From CAYGWP01 sp964353455 (GTDB taxonomy: Bacteria > Planctomycetota > Phycisphaerae > FEN-1346), in NCBI GenBank assembly GCA_964353455.1, contig CAYGWP010000081.1, positions 1 to 19,235 of the forward strand: a stretch of 19,235 nucleotides of DNA. Direction: 5' to 3'. The notes beneath the pieces were generated by a model. The model was not told the origin of the DNA and searched no databases. It saw only the letters and a program-made list of their open reading frames with translations. Shown piece by piece: positions 6,411 to 14,509 of the stretch. Position numbers and translations under genes: made by a program. Position 1 is the stretch's first letter. Each line of letters starts with the position of its first letter.

Positions 6411-7307
6411 GTGTTCTGGCAACTGCTTCTGGCAGGTTGTGTGATGTTCGCATGGTCATGCGTGATTATGGCGGCCGAGGCGGCCCCGGCGCCTGCCGCC
6501 GCGCCCGCCCCGGAGTCCATCCTCCTCTGGCCCGGCGGCGCACCCGGCGCAAAGGGCGAGACGCCGGAAGATAAGCCTCGCATCACCCCGTACCTGCCGG
6601 CCGGCGACGGGCCGCTGGCCTGCATCGTCGTCTGCCCGGGCGGCGGATACGGCGGCCGCGCGGCGCACGAAGGCGCCCCGATCGCCAAGTGGCTGAACTC
6701 TGCGGGCGTTGCGGGCTTCGTCCTGGACTACCGCGTCAGGCCGTATCGCCATCCGATTCCCCTCGGCGACGCCCAGCGGGCCATACGCCTCGTCCGGGCC
6801 AGGGCCGCCGAGTGGAAGATCGACCCGAAGCGCATCGGCATCCTGGGCTTCAGCGCGGGCGGACACCTTGCGGCCTCCGCGGCCACGATCTTCGACGCCG
6901 GAAAGGCCGATGCCGCCGACCCCATCGACCGCCAGAGTTGCCGGCCCGATGCGGCCATCCTCTGCTACCCGGTCATCACGTTCGGCGAGTTCCGCCACAA
7001 CGGGTCGATGATGAACCTGTTGGGCGAGAGTTTCGACGACAAGTTGCGGCAGGAGTTGTGCCTGGAGACCCGCGTCACGCGGGAGACGCCGCCCACGTTC
7101 CTCTGGCACACGAGTGAAGATGCCGGCGTGCCGGTCGAGAACAGCCTGCTCTTCGCGGCGGCGCTCCACAAGAACAAGGTGCCGTTCTCGCTGCACGTCT
7201 TCCCGCACGGCCGCCACGGCCTGGGCCTGGCGACGGACGTGCCGGAGGTGAGCGCGTGGACCTCGCTGTGCGTCGATTGGCTGAAGGGCATCGGCTTCGC
7301 GAAGTAG
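6411..7307 (+). CDS. Secreted alpha/beta-hydrolase, acetylxylan-esterase-like (BD-FAE type)
   Basis: The gene starts with GTG at 6411, behind AAAGGAG. The 298-residue product has a signal peptide at about 1-24, then a short Ala/Pro linker (PAPAAAPAPE). The catalytic domain shows LLWPGGAPGAKG near its start, the oxyanion motif CPGGGYGG, nucleophile Ser148 in GFSAGGH, Asp237 in HTSEDAGVPVENS, and His269 in PHGRHGLG. This set is typical of secreted bacterial esterases that often deacetylate xylan or other acetylated polysaccharides. The triad is complete and the length is normal. It is the last gene of the plus-strand run that begins at 3789 and is followed by a strong hairpin. Its link to hemicellulose is inferred from the nearby GH10 gene and from family habit. 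Confidence 0.9.
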   Translation: MFWQLLLAGCVMFAWSCVIMAAEAAPAPAAAPAPESILLWPGGAPGAKGETPEDKPRITPYLPAGDGPLACIVVCPGGGYGGRAAHEGAPIAKWLNSAGVAGFVLDYRVRPYRHPIPLGDAQRAIRLVRARAAEWKIDPKRIGILGFSAGGHLAASAATIFDAGKADAADPIDRQSCRPDAAILCYPVITFGEFRHNGSMMNLLGESFDDKLRQELCLETRVTRETPPTFLWHTSEDAGVPVENSLLFAAALHKNKVPFSLHVFPHGRHGLGLATDVPEVSAWTSLCVDWLKGIGFAK

Positions 7308-7310
7308 TTA

Positions 7311-7334
7311 GCCCCCGGTGAATACACCGGGGGC
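7311..7334. terminator. Hairpin between convergent genes, likely bidirectional terminator
   Basis: Perfect 10-nt arms gcccccggtg and caccgggggc enclose the loop aata, four bases after the esterase stop and before the end of the convergent glycosidase gene at 7369. There is no clear T-tract, so it is a structural terminator by position, or a repetitive palindrome. The preceding ttagc resembles the flank of the hairpin at 11716. Confidence 0.6.
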
Positions 7335-7368
7335 CGAGTTGCTGCGATGCCCGACTTCGGGGCGAAAC

Positions 7369-9858
7369 TCAGAACCTCGCCCCGGCCGTATCGTGTCCCC
7401 ATCTCGGCCAGCGGGCCTGGAGGCCGTCGAGTTCCACCGCGACCTTCACGCCCTGGCCGGCCTCGAGTTTCGGGATTGTCTGGGCGAAACTCGTTGCGGC
7501 CGGCAGCGCGACCGACCCGCCCGACTGCCGGTCGGGCAGGGGACCCCACGAGACCTGCGCGGGGACGCTAAGATTTGTCCGGAAGGTCAGCGTGGCCGCA
7601 CCGTTCGCGCCGGCCGCCAACTTCGGCGACTCGATTACCGGCCCCGGCTTCGCCTCCTCGATGAAGAGCATCCGCGGATAATCGACCGTGGGCAGACTCA
7701 CGGTGACCGTCGTCGGGGTTGATGTCAGCACGCGGACGGAAACCTCGCGGTCCGTTAAGGGATCGTATGCCGATACCTTTGCGCCCTTGCCGCGCACGTT
7801 CCCCAGCGTCAGTTGAAACGTCTGCTCCGGCATGTCGTAGCGGGCAGGGTCAAGTATTTCGCGGTCCTTCGCCCATGCGTGGGCCATGTTGCGTGTCACG
7901 ACGTAGTAGGCGACCGCGAAACGGCCGGCGCCGGTCTGGAATGGGAGGCACGCGAAGTCGTCGCGGTTCCAGCGGTCCGGATGCTCCGGCGTTCCGTCGC
8001 CGCGGAATACCAGCCGCGGCTTCTCCTCGACGAGTTTGACCACCGCCAGCGGCCGCGCCACGTCAACCGGCTGGTCGGTCCGCATCCGCACCGCGGCGCG
8101 GCCGAGCGCCGCAAGTTGAGCGCCGCGCAGCGCGAGGACCGGGTCGGACGCCTCGTAGTTGGCCGTCTTGAGCGCTGCGAAGAACGATTCCGGGATCACG
8201 CTCAGCGATGCGTCCGTCCCCTTTGCCGCATACACGTTCACCGTGTGCACGCCCTTCGTGCTTTGGAAGAAGAACGTGCGCAGCAGCGCCTTTGCGCCGA
8301 CGTGGTGCATGAGGGCCGCAAGGCGGGGGTCATTGCGGTCGCACCCGGTCTGCTTGATGAGTTCGCCGGCCCACGGTTGCCGGTCGAGGTTGAACTCGGT
8401 CTGCCAGACCTGTGCCGGGCGGCCGGTGCCCGGATGGCCGTACCGCCCGTGGCCTTTCATCACATCGGGCCACGGCAAAACTTCGCGCACCATCTCCTCG
8501 GTCTTATAGCCGAAAAACCATACCTCCGGCATGGCAATACGCAGCGTGGGGATGAAGTACGTGCCGGGCGCCGCTCCGTCCTTGTCGGCCTTGCCGTCGG
8601 GTTTGCCGAGGGCGCTAAGGGGCACGTGGTTCTTGCTCTTATCGGTCTCGGGGCTACAGAGGCCGCTGTTGCCATCGAAGTCGGCGAATGGCCTGATGCC
8701 CGTGTAGTAGTGGCGGCTGAAGCCCGTCTGCCCCGGCCACATCGCCTCGCCGTTGTCCCACGGCCGCTGGTTCGAGAGTCCGCTGATGACCGCGACCCCC
8801 GGCAACCTGCTGGCGGGGTCGTTCACGTAATCCACCGTCATCGGCAGGATGACCTCGTGGTTGAAGTCCTTCCCCCTGTAAGTGAATCGCGGCTTGCGGT
8901 ACTCGCGCGGCGGGCTGTAGTAGTTCTTGTCATCGAGATGTTGGCTTCCGAAGGTGTACTCGTTCCAGACCTCCAGGTCGAATCCCGCGTCGGCCGCCGC
9001 ATCTGTGCCGAGGGACTCACGGGCAAACCGCGTGATTGCCGCCACGTAGGCCATCCAGCCGTCGAGCGTCTCGCGGGCGGCCGGGTTCGGCCTGCCGTCG
9101 GCGAAGTGCTCGCCGCCGAACGGGGCGTACTTGAGCGTGTAGAGTTCCAGTCGCCCGGCCGACAGCGCCTTGGGCAGCGGCGCGGAAAGTTCGCACCTGC
9201 CGGTCGCCGTGTCGGCCGTCGTGATGAGCGGGAAGCCTGTCTGGTACGCCATGCCCCTCAGGCCCGTGTATCCCGGCTGCACGGAATCGGTCTTGTCGAT
9301 GAAGATCTCGTGGGCGCCCGCGGCGGCATCCTTCAGCAACTTCACATCCGTCCGCTTCGTGGGGCACGGCCACCCGGAGTTGGCGTTAAGGAGGATGAGC
9401 GGCCGGATACCGTGTTTCTTGAGCGCCTCCAGCCGCCGCCGCACGCCCGCCGGGTCGGTAAGTTGAGTCGGGTCATCGTACTTGAAACTCCCCCAGCCGA
9501 TCTCGACGCGGGCGGACCGGATGCCCGCCTCGGCCAGGACGCGGGCGGTCGCCTCGGCCTCCTGGGCGCCGACGTTAAAGTTGATGCCGAGGCAGTCGAG
9601 GAACTGCCGCGCGGGCCACGTGTCCATGTACGCCCGCCACGGGGCGAGGTAGTACGACTTGCGGCCGAAAGGAATCGCCGCCTGAAGCGGGTCCTCGTAC
9701 GGCCCGGCGAGTTCCGCGGAGGCGGTCTTGCCGTCCCACGTGCCGATTTCCTCAAGGGCCTTCAGGACCGCCGGCGACGGCTCAACCGGCGCCTCTGCGG
9801 TCAAGACGCCGGCCGCCATTATCACTACGGCGCAGAATCCCACCAACAAGAGTTTCAT
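7369..9858 (-). CDS. Large secreted clan GH-A glycoside hydrolase with C-terminal beta domains
   Basis: The 829-residue product starts at the ATG 9856-9858, because an AAAGGA site sits seven bases before it; a GTG one codon upstream (9861) is the alternative. A signal peptide covers about 1-21. The N-terminal part is a (beta/alpha)8 glycosidase: AGIRSARVEIGWGSF, then LILLNANSGWPCP, then DLEVWNEYTFGSQ with probable acid/base Glu300, and QVWQTEFNLDRQPW with probable nucleophile Glu488. Residues about 175-245 (IDKTDSVQPGYTGLRG through LKYAPFG) form a beta-rich insert within the barrel. The C-terminal third is beta-rich: LTLGNVRGKGAKVSAYDP, then from about 745 a fibronectin-like region (ATLTFRTNLSVPAQVSWG). 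The clan is well supported by the NE and TEF motifs. The family could be GH39-like, GH5-like or unclassified, and the substrate is unknown. It is a single-gene minus-strand unit, divergent from the GH10 operon. Confidence 0.8.
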   Translation of the reverse strand: MKLLLVGFCAVVIMAAGVLTAEAPVEPSPAVLKALEEIGTWDGKTASAELAGPYEDPLQAAIPFGRKSYYLAPWRAYMDTWPARQFLDCLGINFNVGAQEAEATARVLAEAGIRSARVEIGWGSFKYDDPTQLTDPAGVRRRLEALKKHGIRPLILLNANSGWPCPTKRTDVKLLKDAAAGAHEIFIDKTDSVQPGYTGLRGMAYQTGFPLITTADTATGRCELSAPLPKALSAGRLELYTLKYAPFGGEHFADGRPNPAARETLDGWMAYVAAITRFARESLGTDAAADAGFDLEVWNEYTFGSQHLDDKNYYSPPREYRKPRFTYRGKDFNHEVILPMTVDYVNDPASRLPGVAVISGLSNQRPWDNGEAMWPGQTGFSRHYYTGIRPFADFDGNSGLCSPETDKSKNHVPLSALGKPDGKADKDGAAPGTYFIPTLRIAMPEVWFFGYKTEEMVREVLPWPDVMKGHGRYGHPGTGRPAQVWQTEFNLDRQPWAGELIKQTGCDRNDPRLAALMHHVGAKALLRTFFFQSTKGVHTVNVYAAKGTDASLSVIPESFFAALKTANYEASDPVLALRGAQLAALGRAAVRMRTDQPVDVARPLAVVKLVEEKPRLVFRGDGTPEHPDRWNRDDFACLPFQTGAGRFAVAYYVVTRNMAHAWAKDREILDPARYDMPEQTFQLTLGNVRGKGAKVSAYDPLTDREVSVRVLTSTPTTVTVSLPTVDYPRMLFIEEAKPGPVIESPKLAAGANGAATLTFRTNLSVPAQVSWGPLPDRQSGGSVALPAATSFAQTIPKLEAGQGVKVAVELDGLQARWPRWGHDTAGARF

Positions 9859-9883
9859 CACGGTGTCCTTTCACGCAACGATG

Positions 9884-9914
9884 CGCACGGCCGGACAAGC
9901 CGGCCGTGCCACAC
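9884..9914 (-). repeat. GGCACGGCCGG-type hairpin repeat, copy 1
   Basis: A perfect 10-nt stem (gcacggccgg / ccggccgtgc) with the loop acaag. Read on the minus strand it begins gtgtggcacggccgg and nearly matches the copy at 15557-15586, with one loop difference. It lies about 26 bases upstream of the large glycosidase start, in its probable 5' leader. Confidence 0.85.
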
Positions 9915-9965
9915 AGGCCATGATAGCGGTTGCCCGCCGCGCCGCATCATTTTTTGCCCCGTCGA

Positions 9966-9993
9966 TTGACACCGGCGGCCGCATCGCTACAGT
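9966..9993 (+). promoter_or_regulatory. Sigma-70-like promoter for the GH10 operon
   Basis: A perfect TTGACA (-35, 9966-9971) is followed after 16 bases by TACAGT (-10, 9988-9993, four of six). It lies 37 bases before the GH10 start codon, giving a leader of about 30 nt with a ribosome site. It is the best promoter-like sequence in the window. No operator or inverted repeat overlaps it. Confidence 0.55.
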
Positions 9994-10017
9994 AAAGTAC
10001 CGGCCGGCATGTGTGAT

Positions 10018-10024
10018 GGAGGTG
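10018..10024 (+). promoter_or_regulatory. Shine-Dalgarno site fixing the GH10 start
   Basis: GGAGGTG lies six bases before the ATG at 10031. It decides that start against the much longer open frame upstream, which has no signal peptide. Confidence 0.8.
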
Positions 10025-10030
10025 CCACGG

Positions 10031-11701
10031 ATGAAACGGTGCTTAGCGGCGGCTGCTGTTTCGGTTGCGCTGGCGCTCCTTGCGGCGCCGGTCATGGCCT
10101 TGACGATCGAGGCCGAGAACGCCCGGACCCGGACCGCCGGTGTGGCGATGCCGGGGGGATGGAACCTCCACTCCAACGGTGAGGTCGGCGACTACGTCCG
10201 CGCCGAGGCCGCCGGGGCGTACACGGTTGTGGTGCGTGCCCGCGGCACGCCGTGCAAGGGCGTCTGGCCGCTCATGCAGGTCTATGTGGATGGCGATCCG
10301 GGCGCGAGCGCGTTCGTCGATTCGAAGGACTTCGCGGACTATACGCTCAAGGCCGATATCCCCGCCGGCGTCCACCTCGTGACGGTGGCTTTCCTGAATG
10401 ATGCGCTTGAGGGCGGCGAGGACCGAAACCTGTTCCTGGAGCGGATCGAAATCAGCCCGGTCGCCGGCGCGAAGGAAGTCGTCATGGCGAGCCGCGAGGA
10501 ATGGGCGGCGGGCGGCGAGGCCCGCGAAGAGGCGGCGCTCCAGCGGGCCGCCGAGGGCGCCGAGAAGTACCGCAAGTCAGATGCGACCGTCCGCGTCGTC
10601 GATGCCGCAGGGCGGCCCGTGATCGATGCGGTCGTCCATGCCGAACTCGTTGACCACGAGTTCCTCTTCGGCTGCAACATCTTCATGTTCGACAGGTTCA
10701 AGTTGCCCGAACAGAACGCCATTTACAAGAAGCGCTTCGCCGAACTCTTCAACTTCGCCACGGTCGGCTTCTACTGGCGATGGTACGAGCCCGAGCGCGG
10801 CAAACCGCATTATGAGGAGACCGACAAGATCGTCGCCTGGGCGACGGAGCACGGCATCCGCCTGAAAGGGCACCCCCTCCTCTGGGCTTGCGAGGCGGGT
10901 ATTCCGAAGTGGTCCGAAGGCCAGCCTGCGAAGGACGTCCAGAAGGCCCGCGTCGAGGAGATCATGAAGAGATACGCCGGCAAGATCGGGTACTGGGAGG
11001 TCGTGAACGAACCGGCACACCTCAGCGGCCTGCCGATCGACGAGCCGTACCGCTGGGCCCGCGCGGCCGAAGAGAAGGCCGTGCTTATCATCAACGATTA
11101 CGAGGTGCTGGCGAACGGGTACCCGCCGTTCTTGAAACTGCTTCAGGGCGCGAAGGCCGCAGGCGTGCCGTTCGACGGCATCGGCATCCAGGCCCACGAG
11201 CCGCGCTCCATGCGGTTCCCGCTCGAGCAGGTCCAGAAGATCCTGGACCGCTATGCGACGGTGGGCGTGCCGCTGTATATCACGGAGTTCACGCCCGCAT
11301 CCGGCGGGCAGCCGATCACCGGGTCGCACCGGCAGGGCATCTGGAACGAGACGGCCCAGGCCGAGTACGCCGAGCGGTTCTTCCGGGTCATCTTCGGGCA
11401 CCCCTCAACGGCGGCGCTGACGTGGTGGGACCTGTGCGAGCAGGGTGCGTGGCTGCCGGGCGGGGGCCTCCTCAGGAAGGACCTCAGCCCGAAGCCGGTG
11501 TATGATCTTGTGTGGCGGCTGGTGCGCCGCGAGTGGAGGACCGTGGCCGACGGGCGGACCGACGGGACGGGCGCGCTCGGGCTGCGCGGCTTCCACGGCC
11601 GGTACAAGGTGCACGTTGAGTTCGGCGGCCGGAAGGCCGATGTCGAGTGCCGCCTCGCGAAGACCGGCCCGAACGAGTGGGTGATTCGCTTGCCCGGGTA
11701 A
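10031..11701 (+). CDS. Secreted GH10 endo-xylanase-like protein with N-terminal carbohydrate-binding module
   Basis: This 556-residue protein has a signal peptide at about 1-23 (cut near VMA). Residues about 25-142 form a beta-sandwich module (LTIEAENARTRTAG, YTVVVRARG, MQVYVDG, then GVHLVTVAFLND and NLFLERIEI), resembling xylan-binding CBM35/CBM60-type domains. A charged helical linker covers about 150-182. The GH10-type part follows: VRVVDAAGRPVIDAVV and FLFGCNIFMF (a pre-barrel strand pair seen in GH10-like proteins), GHPLLW at 280-285, YWEVVNEP with acid/base Glu327, GIGIQAHE, and YITEF with nucleophile Glu419, then TWWDLCEQGAW. GH10 enzymes hydrolyse internal beta-1,4-xylan bonds. Both catalytic Glu and the conserved His are present, so activity is likely. 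It is the first gene of a four-gene plus-strand run, and its position behind a good promoter suggests it leads the operon. Confidence 0.88.
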   Translation: MKRCLAAAAVSVALALLAAPVMALTIEAENARTRTAGVAMPGGWNLHSNGEVGDYVRAEAAGAYTVVVRARGTPCKGVWPLMQVYVDGDPGASAFVDSKDFADYTLKADIPAGVHLVTVAFLNDALEGGEDRNLFLERIEISPVAGAKEVVMASREEWAAGGEAREEAALQRAAEGAEKYRKSDATVRVVDAAGRPVIDAVVHAELVDHEFLFGCNIFMFDRFKLPEQNAIYKKRFAELFNFATVGFYWRWYEPERGKPHYEETDKIVAWATEHGIRLKGHPLLWACEAGIPKWSEGQPAKDVQKARVEEIMKRYAGKIGYWEVVNEPAHLSGLPIDEPYRWARAAEEKAVLIINDYEVLANGYPPFLKLLQGAKAAGVPFDGIGIQAHEPRSMRFPLEQVQKILDRYATVGVPLYITEFTPASGGQPITGSHRQGIWNETAQAEYAERFFRVIFGHPSTAALTWWDLCEQGAWLPGGGLLRKDLSPKPVYDLVWRLVRREWRTVADGRTDGTGALGLRGFHGRYKVHVEFGGRKADVECRLAKTGPNEWVIRLPG

Positions 11702-11715
11702 CCGGCTTGGTTAGC

Positions 11716-11733
11716 CGCCCCGCTTGCGGGGCG
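11716..11733. repeat. Small GC hairpin between GH10 and phosphoesterase genes
   Basis: A seven-base stem (cgccccg / cggggcg) with the loop cttg lies 15 bases after the GH10 stop. The flanks (ttagc before, gc after) resemble those of the hairpin at 7311. It could trim or partly terminate the GH10 transcript, lowering expression of the downstream genes. Confidence 0.6.
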
Positions 11734-11747
11734 CTGGTCGTTAGTGC

Positions 11748-11753
11748 AAGGAG
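11748..11753 (+). promoter_or_regulatory. Shine-Dalgarno site fixing the phosphoesterase start
   Basis: AAGGAG lies eight bases before the ATG at 11762 but only two before the in-frame ATG at 11756, and it overlaps the frame of the GTG at 11744. Spacing therefore selects 11762. Confidence 0.7.
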
Positions 11754-11761
11754 ATATGGGC

Positions 11762-13510
11762 ATGCGTAAGTGCTTATACCTGCTCGCCGCCGCCCTTTTC
11801 ATCGCCGGCTGCGCTGGTGTCGCCGAGCACCCGGCCGCCCCCGGCAAGAAGGCCATCGACCCGCGGGGCGCGGGCGATTTCAGGTTCGTCGTCATGGGCG
11901 ACACCCGGCCCTGGTGGAAGGGGGCCGACGTGGTCACGCAGAACGAGCACTTCCTCGGCAACATCCGCCGCGCGAACGCCCTCGGCGACGACTTCGCCGT
12001 CATCCTGGGGGACCTCATCCACGGCTACACCGACGACGCGGACCTCGTGGCGAAGGAGTGGGATGCTTATGACAAGATGTGTAAGAACTTCGAGATGCCG
12101 GTCGTCCCGGTCATCGGCAACCACGATGTCTGGAACAAGGCGAGCGAGGAGGTCTGGCGGCGCAGGTACGGCCTCGATTACCTCTCCTTCGACCACAAGG
12201 GCGCCCACTTCATCGTCCTCAGTTCCGAGATCCAGGGGCAGCAGGACCGCATCGCCGGCGAGCAACTGGCGTGGCTGAAGGAGGACCTCCGGAAGGCCGC
12301 CTCGGCCCGCCGCACCTTCGTCTTTCTCCATGCGCCGCTCTGGGCGTACCCCCCTAAGCCGGGCGAGACCGCCAACCAGTGGATGCGCGAAATCCATCCG
12401 CTTCTTGCCGCCGCCGGCGTTGACACCGTCTTCGCGGGCCACCGGCATCGCTACCTTTACTACCCGCCGATTGGCGGCGTCCGCTACGTCCTCACGGGCG
12501 GAGGCGGGGCCGAACTCGACCCGTACGAACTCGCCGGCGGATTTTTCCACTTCGTCGAGGTCTCGGTCAAGGGCCGCAAGGCCGGCCTGGAACTCGTGAC
12601 GGCCGATGGGCGGCTGCCCGCCGACGTCGTCACGCCCGCATCCGTCAAGGCCGCCGAGGGGGCCCTGGCGGTCGAGCCGCTTGCTGCCGTCCCCCCCGGC
12701 GGCGAGATTACGATCCGCGCACGCCTGGGGAACCCCACGAACAAGGAGGTCCGCGCGGCCGTCACGTGGGACGCCACGGGCACCTTCTGGCGCGGCGAGA
12801 AGGCGGTCGCCCCGACGCTCGCGCCGAACGGCGCGGGTGTCCTGGAGGTCCGCGCGAAGGTCGGCGAGAAGATGTTCCCGCTCCCGAAGGCCCGCGTGGA
12901 ACTCGTCGATGGCAGCCGGAAACTCTACGGGTGGGATTTTCTCGTCCCCGCGTTGGCCGGCGTCGCCCCGATGGTCCGCGAGTGGAACGTCGTCGGCCCG
13001 TTCGACCTGGGCCTGGCGGACTGGACCGATGCCGAACGGAACGATAAGGATAGATATCTAAAGGGCGCGCTCCCCGGCTGGAACGGCACGCTTCCGCCCG
13101 AACAGGGCGCGGACCTTGCGGCCGCATACCCCGGCAAAGGCGGCCGCCAGGTCCGCTGGCAGGCGGTGAAGGCCGACCAGGCCGGCCTCGTCGATCTCGA
13201 TGCCGTGTTCAATGACGACTACGCCGTCGCGTGCGCCGTGGCATACATCCGCGCGCCGAAGGCCGGCAAGTTCTACTTCACCGCGGGCAGCGATGACAGT
13301 ATCCTGGTGCGCATCAACGGCAAGGAGGTCTGGAGGAAGCACGTGCAGCGTGCGGCCAAGGCCGATGAGGACGTCTTCTCGGCCGATCTGAAGGAGGGCT
13401 GGAACGAGGTCCTCCTGAAGGTGGCCGACCGGATCCTTGGATGGGGCTTCTATTTTCGCGTCCTCGATCCGGAGAGGTCGCTTAAGTTTGCGCTGAGACC
13501 GGAGAAGTAG
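11762..13510 (+). CDS. Lipoprotein calcineurin-like metallophosphoesterase with C-terminal beta domains
   Basis: This 582-residue product begins with a lipoprotein signal ending in the lipobox FIAGC (Cys17), so it is probably membrane-anchored outside the cytoplasm. Residues about 39-255 carry the full metallophosphoesterase motif set: GDTR (46-49), GDLI (83-86), GNHD (119-122), the late His in FLHAP (190), and AGHRHRY (225-231). These bind two metal ions and hydrolyse phosphomonoesters or diesters. Residues about 300-395 look like an Ig-like beta domain (GEITIRARLGNPTNKEVRAAV). Residues about 405-582 look like a PA14- or carbohydrate-binding-like sandwich (WNVVGPFDLG, then FYFTAGSDDSILVRINGKEV, then GWNEVLLKVAD). 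The substrate is unknown; phosphorylated glycans or nucleotides are possible. It lies 60 nt after GH10, separated by a hairpin. Confidence 0.88.
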   Translation: MRKCLYLLAAALFIAGCAGVAEHPAAPGKKAIDPRGAGDFRFVVMGDTRPWWKGADVVTQNEHFLGNIRRANALGDDFAVILGDLIHGYTDDADLVAKEWDAYDKMCKNFEMPVVPVIGNHDVWNKASEEVWRRRYGLDYLSFDHKGAHFIVLSSEIQGQQDRIAGEQLAWLKEDLRKAASARRTFVFLHAPLWAYPPKPGETANQWMREIHPLLAAAGVDTVFAGHRHRYLYYPPIGGVRYVLTGGGGAELDPYELAGGFFHFVEVSVKGRKAGLELVTADGRLPADVVTPASVKAAEGALAVEPLAAVPPGGEITIRARLGNPTNKEVRAAVTWDATGTFWRGEKAVAPTLAPNGAGVLEVRAKVGEKMFPLPKARVELVDGSRKLYGWDFLVPALAGVAPMVREWNVVGPFDLGLADWTDAERNDKDRYLKGALPGWNGTLPPEQGADLAAAYPGKGGRQVRWQAVKADQAGLVDLDAVFNDDYAVACAVAYIRAPKAGKFYFTAGSDDSILVRINGKEVWRKHVQRAAKADEDVFSADLKEGWNEVLLKVADRILGWGFYFRVLDPERSLKFALRPEK

Positions 13511-13597
13511 CGAGGTTTCCGCGCGGCAACCGGCGAATTGCCGGATGGCGGCGTTCCGCGGATTCCACTCCTGGCCAGGCATGAGGGATCGCGAGCC

Positions 13598-14449
13598 ATG
13601 TACACCCAGGCAAGTTACTGGTCGTTCCGCGACGGCTTCTCCGGCCGCCGCAGCCTCGTCGAGACGATGCGCCTGGCGCACGATGCGGGCTTTGAGGGGA
13701 TCGAACTTGCGGTCTCGGCCGAAGGGGAACTTACGCCCGATGCGCCGCCCGCCGAGTGCCGCCGCCTCGCCGATGAGGCCCGACGCATCGGCATACGTAT
13801 CGGCTCCGTGGCGACGGGCCTCTTCTGGGGCGCGAACCCTGCGTCCGCCGACAAGGCCGTCCGGGCGCGGGCGCTGGAGATCGGCCGCAAGTCCCTTGCC
13901 CTCACGGCCGCCCTCGGCGCGAGGCACTTCCTGGTCGTCCCCGGCTCGGTCGATGTGTTCTTCGACCCGAAGGCGCCGGTTGTGCCGTACAACGCCTGCT
14001 GGAAGCGGGCGGTCGGGTTCTGCCGGGCGCTCGGCCGGACGGGCGAGAAGACCGGCGTCACGGTGTGCGTAGAGAACGTCTGGAACAAGTTTCTCCTCAG
14101 CCCGCTCGAGTTCCGGCGGTTCCTGCGCGAGGTCGGCAGCCCCCGGGTCGCCGCATACTTCGATGTCGGGAACGTATGGCAATACGGTTATCCGCAGCAC
14201 TGGATAAAGATCCTCGGGCGGGCCATAAAGCGCGTGCATGTGAAGGACTACCGCCGCTCGGTCGGCACGGCCGATGGGTTCTGCCAGTTGCTCGACGGCG
14301 ACGTGCCCCTGGCCGAGAGCCTTGCCATGCTCGCGCGGCTCGGCTACAAGGGGCCGGTGACGGCGGAGGTGTTCGCCGGGCCGTCCGACACGGACGAGCG
14401 GGTGTTCCTCCGCACCACCTGCGAGCGATTGAAGAAGGTGATGCCGTAG
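13598..14449 (+). CDS. Sugar-phosphate isomerase/epimerase (xylose-isomerase-like TIM barrel)
   Basis: This 283-residue cytoplasmic protein has no signal peptide. The ATG at 13598 follows an AGGGA site nine bases upstream; a TTG at 13538 would add a poor extension, so it was not used. The barrel motifs of the AP-endonuclease-2/xylose-isomerase superfamily are in order: GFEGIELAVS near residue 31, VCVENVWNK with metal ligand Glu159, AAYFDVGNVWQYG with Asp189, KRVHVKDYRR with His214, and TAEVFAG with Glu257. These four residues bind a divalent metal in the family. Members isomerise or epimerise sugars, or act on inosose or keto-sugars. It is directly followed by a Gfo/Idh/MocA dehydrogenase, a pairing common in inositol and keto-sugar pathways, so the two probably work in sequence on one sugar. 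Confidence 0.88.
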   Translation: MYTQASYWSFRDGFSGRRSLVETMRLAHDAGFEGIELAVSAEGELTPDAPPAECRRLADEARRIGIRIGSVATGLFWGANPASADKAVRARALEIGRKSLALTAALGARHFLVVPGSVDVFFDPKAPVVPYNACWKRAVGFCRALGRTGEKTGVTVCVENVWNKFLLSPLEFRRFLREVGSPRVAAYFDVGNVWQYGYPQHWIKILGRAIKRVHVKDYRRSVGTADGFCQLLDGDVPLAESLAMLARLGYKGPVTAEVFAGPSDTDERVFLRTTCERLKKVMP

Positions 14450-14457
14450 CACGTAGG

Positions 14458-14476
14458 GTGGGTGCTCCGCACCCAC
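14458..14476. repeat. Hairpin of GTGGGTG type between isomerase and dehydrogenase genes
   Basis: A perfect seven-base stem (gtgggtg / cacccac) with the loop ctccg lies just after the isomerase stop. The wider context (gtaggg before, gcgg after) looks like a dispersed palindromic unit. It lies 20 bases before the ribosome site of the next gene. Confidence 0.65.
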
Positions 14477-14496
14477 GCGGCTGTGCTGCATTTCAT

Positions 14497-14503
14497 AAGG
14501 AGG
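14497..14503 (+). promoter_or_regulatory. Strong Shine-Dalgarno site fixing the dehydrogenase start
   Basis: AAGGAGG lies six bases before the ATG at 14510, which begins the Rossmann strand directly. It rules out the longer frame from 14462, which would translate the hairpin. Confidence 0.85.
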
Positions 14504-14509
14504 CGCACG

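Noticed and set aside
7813..9969. 718-codon plus-strand open frame
   Set aside because: It is antisense to the large glycosidase, whose signal peptide and WNE/QTEF motifs are clear. The shadow translation is Arg/Val/Ala-rich without recognisable motifs.
9728..10030. N-terminal extension of the GH10 gene
   Set aside because: The open frame runs upstream but overlaps the divergent glycosidase and a promoter-like site. The signal peptide begins at the ATG with a GGAGGTG site.
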